Shown here: positions 57,821 through 64,000 of the stretch, in pieces
Layout of the letters: the number at the start of each line of letters is the position of its first letter
Numbering within the stretch: position 1 is the stretch's first letter
Assembly (NCBI RefSeq): GCF_030649675.1
Contig: NZ_JAUTDR010000012.1
Location: forward strand, 1 to 64,000
Direction of reading: 5' to 3'
From: Haliea sp. E1-2-M8
Lineage (GTDB): Bacteria > Pseudomonadota > Gammaproteobacteria > Pseudomonadales > Halieaceae
Length of the DNA: 64,000 bases
Made by a program: the position numbers and the translations under genes
Notes under the pieces: model-generated
The model's input: the letters and a program-made list of their open reading frames with translations, nothing else
What the model was told of the DNA's origin: nothing
Databases searched by the model: none

Positions 57821-58635
57821 GCTTCCAGCCCGACAACCGGCCGCCGGCCGCCGCGGAGGATGCCCTGCACCTGGTGTTCCAGCGCGGCCAGGTGGTCACC
57901 GACATGACTGCGCGGGACCCGCTGTTGCAGCGGGCGGAATTGCAATCCATGGGCTGGCTGGTGCTGCGCGAGCAATTCCTCGGGTACTGGCACGGCCGTC
58001 CCTGCTTCGCGGTGGAGATCGATGCCGGCATCGAACCGGATCCGATGCGCTTTGCCCGCGGCAATCTGTACCAGCTGCTGGGCCGCGTCGACGATGGCCT
58101 GTTTGCCCTCGCAGGCCGGGCCTCCCAGCTGCTTGCCTGGGAACGCGATCACCAGTTTTGTGGCCGCTGCGGCAGTGCCATGGCGGTCGACATGGTGGAG
58201 CGCGCCATGCGCTGCGCGCCCTGCGGCACGGTCAACTACCCGCGCATCAACCCCTGCGTCATCGTCCTGATCACTCGCGGCGAGGAACTGCTGCTGGCCC
58301 GCAACGTAAACTTTCCGGGCAAAATGTACAGCACCCTGGCCGGGTTTATCGAAGCCGGCGAGAGCGCCGAGGACACCCTGCACCGTGAGGTGCGGGAGGA
58401 GGTCGGGGTGGAGGTCCACAGGCTGCGCTATTTCGGTTCCCAGTCCTGGCCGTTCCCCAGCCAGTTGATGCTGGGCTTCTTCGCGGAGTACGCCGGTGGC
58501 GATATCGTCTGCGAGCCCGGGGAGATCGCCGATGCCGGCTGGTATCATTACCGCGACCTGCCCGAGGTGCCACCGCCGACCTCGATTGCGGGGCAACTCA
58601 TCCGCCACTACGTCAGCGAACTGACACGGGAGTAA
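57817..58635 (+). CDS. nudC: NAD(H) diphosphatase NudC
   Basis: 272 residues. It hydrolyses NADH and removes NAD caps from RNA. A four-cysteine zinc ribbon (CGRCGS…CAPCG) precedes the Nudix box GFIEAGESAEDTLHREVREE with VGV after it, and the SQSWPFPSQLM motif specific to NADH pyrophosphatases follows. The ATG at 57817 overlaps the dnaQ stop (ATGA); the frame is open seven codons upstream inside dnaQ. Confidence 0.96.
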   Translation: MSFQPDNRPPAAAEDALHLVFQRGQVVTDMTARDPLLQRAELQSMGWLVLREQFLGYWHGRPCFAVEIDAGIEPDPMRFARGNLYQLLGRVDDGLFALAGRASQLLAWERDHQFCGRCGSAMAVDMVERAMRCAPCGTVNYPRINPCVIVLITRGEELLLARNVNFPGKMYSTLAGFIEAGESAEDTLHREVREEVGVEVHRLRYFGSQSWPFPSQLMLGFFAEYAGGDIVCEPGEIADAGWYHYRDLPEVPPPTSIAGQLIRHYVSELTRE

Positions 58636-58639
58636 CCAC

Positions 58640-59695
58640 TTGGAATACGTCTATGAGTATGGGCTGTTTTTGGCCCGAACCGTCACGGTTATTGCCGCCA
58701 TCCTGCTGGTGGCAGCCGGTATGGTCGCCCTCAGCCACCGCCACAAGGCGGAGCGCAAGGGGCATATCGAGATCTGCAAGCTCAACGACCGCCAGCAGGA
58801 GGTCGGCGACGTCATGCGCGCGGCCCTGGCGGAACCAGAGGTGCACAAGGCCGAACTCAAGGCCCGTCACAAAGCCGAAAAGGCGACCGCCAGGGCGGCG
58901 AAAAAACGCCTCAAAAATCGAGAAACGGCTTCAGAAACCGGTCGAAACCGCCTGTTTATATTGGATTTTGATGGCGACATCAAGGCCAGCGCCACGGAAC
59001 ATCTGCGGCAGGAAATCTCCGCGGTCTTGCCACAGCTGGAAGCGGGCGACGAGATCCTGCTGCGACTGGAAAGCCCCGGCGGCCTGGTCCACGGCTACGG
59101 CCTGGCAGCCAGCCAGCTCAAGCGCATAACCGACGCCGGCGCCCGCTTGACCGTGGCCGTCGACAAGGTGGCGGCCAGCGGTGGCTACATGATGGCCTGT
59201 GTCGCCCAGAACATTATCGCGGCGCCCTTTGCGGTACTGGGGTCCATCGGGGTGCTGGCCCAGCTCCCCAACTTCCACCGCCTGTTGCAGAAGCACGATA
59301 TCGATTTCGAGCTGCTCACGGCCGGTGAGTACAAGCGCACCCTGACCCTGTTCGGCGAGAACACCGACAAGGGGCGGGAAAAATTCATCGAGGACCTGGA
59401 AACCACCCACGGCCTGTTCAAGGCCTTCGTCGCCGAGAACCGGCCCGCGCTGGACATCGACAAGGTCGCCACCGGCGAAATCTGGTACGGCCGCGACGCC
59501 GTCGATATCGGCCTGGTGGATGCCCTGCAGACCAGTGATGCCTTTGTCCAGGAGCAGCTGCGGGAGCGCGACGTGTTCGAGGTCAAATACGTGCAGAAAA
59601 AAGTCTGGCAGGAAAAGCTGGGCATGGCCGCGGAAGGGGCGGTCGAGCGTGGACTGCTGAAGCTCTGGCAGCACAATCGCGGCCCGCACAGCTGA
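58640..59695 (+). CDS. sohB: Inner-membrane S49-family peptidase SohB
   Basis: 351 residues with one N-terminal transmembrane helix (about 8–28), a charged linker (AEKATARAAKKRLKNRET) and a signal-peptide-peptidase-A-like domain. The Ser–Lys dyad is Ser180 (VAASGGYMMAC) and Lys232 (AGEYKRTLT). It probably degrades membrane-associated peptides. The start is TTG (58640) with GGGAG 8 bases upstream, four bases after the nudC stop, so it belongs to the same operon. Confidence 0.94.
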   Translation: MEYVYEYGLFLARTVTVIAAILLVAAGMVALSHRHKAERKGHIEICKLNDRQQEVGDVMRAALAEPEVHKAELKARHKAEKATARAAKKRLKNRETASETGRNRLFILDFDGDIKASATEHLRQEISAVLPQLEAGDEILLRLESPGGLVHGYGLAASQLKRITDAGARLTVAVDKVAASGGYMMACVAQNIIAAPFAVLGSIGVLAQLPNFHRLLQKHDIDFELLTAGEYKRTLTLFGENTDKGREKFIEDLETTHGLFKAFVAENRPALDIDKVATGEIWYGRDAVDIGLVDALQTSDAFVQEQLRERDVFEVKYVQKKVWQEKLGMAAEGAVERGLLKLWQHNRGPHS

Positions 59696-59767
59696 GTCCG
59701 TGACTGCTATGGTCTTCTATCGGGCCCACCCCGGACACTAGTAGCCGGAACGCGACAAGGAACCGGT

Positions 59768-60400
59768 ATGAGCACCGTCACCATCATCTACACCCTGGAT
59801 CTGTTGGGAATTGCGGTATTCGCCATCAGTGGCGCTCTGGCGGCGGCGGAAAAACGTCTGGATGTCCTGGGCTTCGTGCTGTTTGGCACCATCACCGGCA
59901 TCGGCGGCGGTACTGTGCGCGACCTGTTATTGCAGACCGGGGAGGTATTCTGGATCGGCAATACCGCCTATCTGTGGGTCTGTATCGGCGCCAGTGTCGC
60001 CACCTGGTTCCTGGCGCACTTTTTCGAATCCCTGCGCACCGTCCTGCTCTGGGCCGACGCTCTGGGGTTGGCTCTGTTCAGTGTGCTGGGCACCCAGAAA
60101 GCCCTGGCCTGGGACGCTCCGCTGCTGGTTGCCATCGGCATGGGCATGATGACCGCCACGTTCGGCTCGTTAATCCGGGACGGCCTGCTGGGCCGGCCGC
60201 CGGTGCTGCTGGAGCCGGACATCTACGTGACCGCGGCGGCACTGGGTGCGATCAGCTATGTGGTGTTTAGCGCGCAGCACTGGGGGCAGCAGATAGCACT
60301 GCCACTGGCAGTGGCCGCTGCCTTTGCCCTGCGGGGCGCGGCCATCCTGTTTGACCTGCGCCTGCCCAAGTATCAACCCGGCAGCGAACAGGAGCCCTGA
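59768..60400 (+). CDS. TRIC-family (UPF0126/YicG-like) membrane protein
   Basis: 210 residues, about seven hydrophobic helices. It is a prokaryotic TRIC-type trimeric cation channel homologue, built from two repeats: LDLLGIAVFAISGALAA with GIGGGTVRDLLL, and ADALGLALFSVLGTQKAL with ATFGSLIRDGLLGRPP. The second glycine motif is degenerate. Transport of potassium or amino acids (e.g. glycine) has been proposed for relatives; the substrate here is unknown. It converges with rimK after 15 bases. Confidence 0.9.
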   Translation: MSTVTIIYTLDLLGIAVFAISGALAAAEKRLDVLGFVLFGTITGIGGGTVRDLLLQTGEVFWIGNTAYLWVCIGASVATWFLAHFFESLRTVLLWADALGLALFSVLGTQKALAWDAPLLVAIGMGMMTATFGSLIRDGLLGRPPVLLEPDIYVTAAALGAISYVVFSAQHWGQQIALPLAVAAAFALRGAAILFDLRLPKYQPGSEQEP

Positions 60401-60415
60401 GCGTGGCGTGCGGCA

Positions 60416-61333
60416 TCAACCTTTGCCGGTAGGCTTGTTGGGCCCGGTCTGGGAGTCCTTCTCGATGTATTCGATGATCTTGCTGGCGATGTCGATGCCC
60501 GTGGCCTTCTCGATGCCCTCCAGGCCCGGAGACGAGTTCACCTCGATAACCAGGGGGCCGTGAGCCGAGCGCAGGATATCCACCCCTGCCAGATCCAGCC
60601 CCATGACTCGCGCCGCCCGGAGTGCCAGCCGCCGTTCCTCGGGAGTCAGCTTGATCACCTCCGCGGTGCCACCCCGGTGCAGGTTGGAGCGGTACTCGCC
60701 TTTCACCGCCTTGCGCTGCATGGCGGCAATCACTTTTTCGCCCACCACGAAGCAGCGGATGTCAGAGCCGCCGGCCTCCTTGATGAATTCCTGCACCAGG
60801 AAGTCGGAGCCGATACCGCGGAAAGCGTTGATCAGGGCCTCCGCGGCTTTCTTGGTCTCCGCCAGCAGCACGCCATTGCCGTGGGTGCTTTCGGTCAACT
60901 TGAGAATCAGCGGCGCGCCGCCGACAGATTCAATCAGCTTGTCCGTGGCCCTGGCGGAGTGGGCATAACTGGTGACCGGCTGCCCGATACCGCGCCGGGC
61001 CAGCAGCTGGTGGGCGCGCAGTTTGTCCCGGGAGCGGGTAATGGCAATGGATTCATTCAGCGAGTAGACCTGGCCCACTTCGAACTGGCGCAGTACCGCG
61101 CAGCCGTAGGAGGTGATGCTGGCGCCGATCCGTGGAATGACCGCCTCGAAGTCCAGGGCCTCTACCCGTTCCGCCGAGTGCTGGTAGGTCACCGTGGGAT
61201 CGTTGGCGGTGATATTCATGTAGCACTTGAGCACATCGATAACCTTGACATCGTGCCCCCGCGTGGTTGCCGCTTCCATCAGACGGCGGGTGGAATAGAG
61301 CCTGCGGTTGCGTGACAGAATACCGATCTTCAT
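60416..61333 (-). CDS. rimK: Ribosomal protein S6–L-glutamate ligase
   Basis: 305-residue ATP-grasp ligase that adds glutamates to the C-terminus of ribosomal protein S6. It starts [18 protein letters not shown]. The ATP-grasp elements are [39 protein letters not shown] and the metal-binding [20 protein letters not shown]. The ATG at 61333 has AAGGAC upstream. The ATP-dependent zinc protease gene often found next to rimK is absent from the window. Confidence 0.95.
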   Translation of the reverse strand: MKIGILSRNRRLYSTRRLMEAATTRGHDVKVIDVLKCYMNITANDPTVTYQHSAERVEALDFEAVIPRIGASITSYGCAVLRQFEVGQVYSLNESIAITRSRDKLRAHQLLARRGIGQPVTSYAHSARATDKLIESVGGAPLILKLTESTHGNGVLLAETKKAAEALINAFRGIGSDFLVQEFIKEAGGSDIRCFVVGEKVIAAMQRKAVKGEYRSNLHRGGTAEVIKLTPEERRLALRAARVMGLDLAGVDILRSAHGPLVIEVNSSPGLEGIEKATGIDIASKIIEYIEKDSQTGPNKPTGKG

Positions 61334-61451
61334 AGATTGTCCTTGGGGCTGGAGTAGAGGTGGCTGCAGCACGCATCATAGCTGGTATCAGGGAGTTTTA
61401 CACAACACCCGGCACGGTTTGCCTGGCTGCGGAGGAGCGGGGGAGGCGTCG

Positions 61452-62720
61452 CTAGCGAATGTAATCCAGGTTTTGTTGCAGCATTTCCGGAGTCACCAGG
61501 GTTACCCCGGCTGGAGAAACCTCGAAGCGCTGCCGGTCCTGTTCCGGGTCAACTCCGATGACGGTCCCCGCCGCCAGTCTGCAACCGGTCTCGATGACGG
61601 CCTTGTGGATGTGGCAGTCGGGGCCGACTACCACCTCCGGCAGCAGCACTGAATCTGTCACCCTGGAAGATTCCTCCACCCGGACCCTGGAGAACAATAC
61701 CGAGTGGCGCACCAGGGCGCCGGATACGATACAGCCGTTGCAGACCATGGAGTCCACCGCCATCCCGCGGCGACCCTCGTCGTCAAACACAAACTTTGCC
61801 GGCGGCGCCTGGACCTGGTGGGTGCGAATCGGCCACTGGGTGTCGAACAGGTCCAGTTCCGGCACCACGCCAATCAGTTCCATGTTGGCAGCCCAGTAGC
61901 TGTCCAGTGTCCCCACGTCCCGCCAGTAGGCCCGGGCGCCGGTCTTGGGGTCCCGAAAGGGGGCGGCGAAGACCCGGTCCTGCTGTACCGCAAGTGGCAG
62001 GATGTCTTTGCCGAAATCGTGCTCAGACGCCGGGTTGAGGCTGTCCTGGCGCAGACGATCGAGCAGATAGTCGGCGGTAAATACATAGATACCCATGGAC
62101 GCCAGGGCGAAGTCGGGCTGTTCCGGCATCCCGCTGGGCGCTGCCGGTTTCTCCTCGAACCCGCACACTCGACCGTCGGGTTCGATCTCCATGATGCCAA
62201 AGGCACAGGCATCCGCCAGCGGCACCTCCATGCAGGCGACGGTAACGTCGGCCTGCTGTTCCACGTGGGTGGCAAGGAGGCCACCGTAGTCCATCTTGTA
62301 GATGTGGTCGCCACCGAGAATTAGCACAAAGCGCGGGTCATGGGCGCGGATAATGTCGATGTTCTGGTACACCGCGTTGGCAGTACCGATGTACCAGCCG
62401 CCATCGGTGCGCTGCTGTGCCGGCAGCAGTTCGACAAACTCGCCGAGCTCGCCGCGCATGAAGCCCCAGCCCAGGCTCAGGTGGCGGATCAGGGAGTGGG
62501 CCTTGTACTGGGTGAGCACCCCGATCCTGCGCACGCCGGAGTTGACACAGTTGGACAGGGCAAAGTCGATGATGCGCATGTTGCCGCCGAAGGGTACCGC
62601 GGGTTTGGCGCGTTCAGTGGTCAGGCCGCCCAGCCGGGAGCCGCGACCGCCGGCGAGGACCAGCGCCAGAGTGTCGCGCGTCAGCGCGCTGACAAAGCGC
62701 TCCGGGAAATGAAAACTCAC
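61452..62720 (-). CDS. glgC: Glucose-1-phosphate adenylyltransferase (ADP-glucose pyrophosphorylase)
   Basis: 422 residues. It makes ADP-glucose for glycogen. The nucleotide-binding motif is LVLAGGRGSRLGGLTTERAK, then KPAVPFGG, the catalytic Asp is in GGDHIYKMDY, the substrate-binding motif is GFEEKPAAP and the C-terminal beta-helix includes YWRDVGTLDSYWAANM. The GTG at 62720 gives the standard N-terminus (SFHFPERFVSALTRDTLALV); the frame runs 95 codons further through the preceding small gene without support. That gene's TAG ends one base before this GTG, suggesting translational coupling. No other glg gene is in the window. Confidence 0.93.
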   Translation of the reverse strand: MSFHFPERFVSALTRDTLALVLAGGRGSRLGGLTTERAKPAVPFGGNMRIIDFALSNCVNSGVRRIGVLTQYKAHSLIRHLSLGWGFMRGELGEFVELLPAQQRTDGGWYIGTANAVYQNIDIIRAHDPRFVLILGGDHIYKMDYGGLLATHVEQQADVTVACMEVPLADACAFGIMEIEPDGRVCGFEEKPAAPSGMPEQPDFALASMGIYVFTADYLLDRLRQDSLNPASEHDFGKDILPLAVQQDRVFAAPFRDPKTGARAYWRDVGTLDSYWAANMELIGVVPELDLFDTQWPIRTHQVQAPPAKFVFDDEGRRGMAVDSMVCNGCIVSGALVRHSVLFSRVRVEESSRVTDSVLLPEVVVGPDCHIHKAVIETGCRLAAGTVIGVDPEQDRQRFEVSPAGVTLVTPEMLQQNLDYIR

Positions 62721-62721
62721 C

Positions 62722-62949
62722 CTAGCGGTGCCATTCCGCCCGCAGGTGTTGGCATTCATCGCGCCAGGGGCAATCCGGCTCCCTGCAGGTAAAACGCAGT
62801 TCACTGGCAAAACACGGGCGTTGTCCCGCGGCGGCCTGCTGGGCCCAGATCTGCCAGCGCCGCGCGCTCCCGCTGCTCTGACGCCCGCTGTCAGAGGCAG
62901 GGTCCTGTGGGGGTGCTGCTCTGCTGTCGTTGCTGCGCCTGGCCCGCAT
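62722..62949 (-). CDS. Small cysteine-rich protein, unknown function
   Basis: 75 residues. The N-terminal half is low-complexity and charged (MRARRSNDSRAAPPQDPASD). The C-terminal half is compact, with WQIWAQQAAAGQRPCFASEL and RFTCREPDCPWRDECQHLRA, giving the pattern Cys-x8-Cys-x4-Cys-x5-Cys. That suggests a metal or Fe-S site. Similar tails occur in short hypothetical proteins of pseudomonads, from memory. The ATG at 62949 has GGAG 8 bases upstream, and the frame is open back to 63066. It sits immediately upstream of glgC, with a one-base gap, so the two are probably co-expressed. Confidence 0.6.
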   Translation of the reverse strand: MRARRSNDSRAAPPQDPASDSGRQSSGSARRWQIWAQQAAAGQRPCFASELRFTCREPDCPWRDECQHLRAEWHR

Positions 62950-63071
62950 GGATGTTCTCCGGCAATTCGGTGCTTCAGGGTAGCGCCGAGGGGTGCTCTC
63001 CGCATTGACCAGCATCAATCGTCCTAAGATTAGTCCAGCCAGCACCCGCCCGCAAAGAATCCACATATGCG

Positions 63072-63087
63072 CATAATATATATTATG
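63072..63087. promoter_or_regulatory. 16-bp perfect AT-rich palindrome (possible operator)
   Basis: CATAATATATATTATG is perfectly symmetric and stands out against the GC-rich background. It lies in the divergent gap between the glgC operon and the cation-efflux gene, 138 bases before the latter's ATG. It could bind a dimeric regulator or contain overlapping -10 boxes (TATTATG, TATAAT-like). No regulator family is recognised. Confidence 0.4.
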
Positions 63088-63224
63088 TTAAATAGGACAT
63101 TTGGGCACACAGTTATGCACAGGCTTGCCCGCCGTCCAGCCAATGGCGGCCTTGCCGGGCGCCCCGCTCGAGGTCATGATGCTGACATCCCTCTTCCTTC
63201 AACCCTGGAGTTGCGAGACCCGCC

Positions 63225-64000
63225 ATGAGCCACAAACTTCACGTTCACAGCGAGCAGCGCGCCCTGCGATGGGCGCTGTTTGGATCTGTTGGGTTTGTCG
63301 TCCTGGCGCTGACCTTTGCGCTGCTCACGCGCTCGGATGCGATCCTGTTCGACGGCATCTACTCGCTGATCGCATTCTGCGTCGCGCTGCTGACGCTCAA
63401 GGTGGCGCGCCTGGCTGAACGCCCGGATGACGACCGCTTTCATTTTGGCTACACCTCCATGGAACCGGCCCTGAACCTGTTCAAGTCGCTGTTTATCCTG
63501 GTGGCGTGCACCTGGGCCTGCATCGAGGCGGTCAAGCGGCTTATGGTCGGCGGCAACCCTGCGGCATATGGCCTGGCCACGGTCTACGGTGCGGCCGCCA
63601 CCCTGGGCTGCCTGCTGGTGGCCTGGCTGATGGCCCGCGCCGGGCGCCAGACCCGCTCGGATCTGGTGGCGGTCGAATCCCGCACCTGGCTGGTCGACGG
63701 CCTGCTCAGCGCAGCGGTATTTATAGGCTTTTTGCTGGCCTGGTGGCTGGAGGGCTCCCCCTGGGCACGCTATGCCCCGGTGGTCGACCCGCTGCTGTTG
63801 ATTGCCATTGTCATCGTCGCCCTGCCGGTGCCGTTGGGCATTCTCCGTGACAGCATGCGGGAAATCCTGTGGATGCCGCCGCCGGGTTCTCTGGCTGACG
63901 ATATCGAACAGCAGCTGTTGGCCACCCTGGCCAAGGTTGCGTATGACCGGGTTGAAGTCCGGATTACCAAACGGGGTCGCAACACCTATTTACTGGTTCA
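63225..64000 (+). CDS. Cation diffusion facilitator (CDF) family transporter, cut by window end
   Basis: The first 258 residues are visible and the frame is still open at 64000. The predicted inner-membrane part has about six helices. Family-like features are SDAILFDGIYSLIAFCVAL (helix 2), RFHFGYTSMEPALNLFKS (loop 2–3), RTWLVDGLLSAAVFIGFLLA (helix 5, Asp for metal) and YAPVVDPLLLI (helix 6), followed by the start of the cytoplasmic domain. CDF proteins export Zn, Fe, Mn or Co in exchange for protons. Helix 2 has only one acidic residue at the metal site and no His, so the ion is uncertain. The ATG at 63225 follows a GGAG about 18 bases upstream, so the ribosome-binding site is weak. Confidence 0.85.
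   Translation, partial: MSHKLHVHSEQRALRWALFGSVGFVVLALTFALLTRSDAILFDGIYSLIAFCVALLTLKVARLAERPDDDRFHFGYTSMEPALNLFKSLFILVACTWACIEAVKRLMVGGNPAAYGLATVYGAAATLGCLLVAWLMARAGRQTRSDLVAVESRTWLVDGLLSAAVFIGFLLAWWLEGSPWARYAPVVDPLLLIAIVIVALPVPLGILRDSMREILWMPPPGSLADDIEQQLLATLAKVAYDRVEVRITKRGRNTYLLV

Overview
The window is GC-rich (roughly 60% or more by eye) bacterial chromosome from a gammaproteobacterium. The evidence is the gene order: tRNA-Leu–tig–clpP–clpX–lon–hupB–ppiD, rne/rluC/HAD/maf, yceD–rpmF–fabD–fabG–acpP–fabF–pabC–mltG–tmk–holB–pilZ, etfQO/etfBA, and gloB/yafS/rnhA/dnaQ. The pilZ–holB–tmk order and the CysI+DUF934 pair recall Pseudomonas and marine relatives (Cellvibrionales/Halieaceae); the exact lineage is an inference.

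Region 1 (1–7.9 kb) looks accessory. It holds a type I restriction hsdR remnant, a tandem pair of CNNM/CorC-like membrane proteins, a P2-type cation ATPase, and an IS3-family element with a textbook A6G slippery site. It ends in a hairpin cluster beside a tRNA-Ser gene, whose 3' end is partly repeated 1.4 kb away. Region 2 (7.9–22.3 kb) is core: RNase E with a structured leader, RluC, HAD phosphatase, Maf, then a continuous lipid/wall/replication run (YceD, L32, FabD, FabG, ACP, FabF, PabC, MltG, Tmk, HolB, PilZ). plsX and fabH are missing from the usual place. An orphan antisense small-RNA candidate and a GH84 (O-GlcNAcase-like) gene follow.

Region 3 (23.6–34.1 kb) is the proteostasis block (trigger factor, ClpP, ClpX, Lon with a sigma32-like promoter, HU-beta, PpiD), followed by SerA and a DUF1285 gene. 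Region 4 (34–46 kb) carries the ETF electron-transfer genes, assimilatory sulfite reductase, MetH, NfuA and DAHP synthase. Sulfite reduction and methionine synthesis therefore sit side by side.

Region 5 (46–52.4 kb) encodes an AddB-like/AddA-like recombination nuclease-helicase pair in which the helicase half appears to stop before the usual C-terminal nuclease. A luciferase-like oxidoreductase gene lies immediately behind it. Region 6 (52.5–64 kb) has RlmG, MltD, GloB, a YafS-like methyltransferase, RnhA, DnaQ, NudC, SohB, a TRIC-like channel, RimK, a small cysteine-rich protein coupled to GlgC, and a cation-efflux gene cut by the window end.

No CRISPR array, prophage or obvious new defence system is visible. 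The most interesting leads are the structured small-RNA candidate at 22.1–22.2 kb, the (near-)leaderless consensus promoter of yceD, the truncated AddA-like helicase, and the tRNA-Ser-associated accessory segment.
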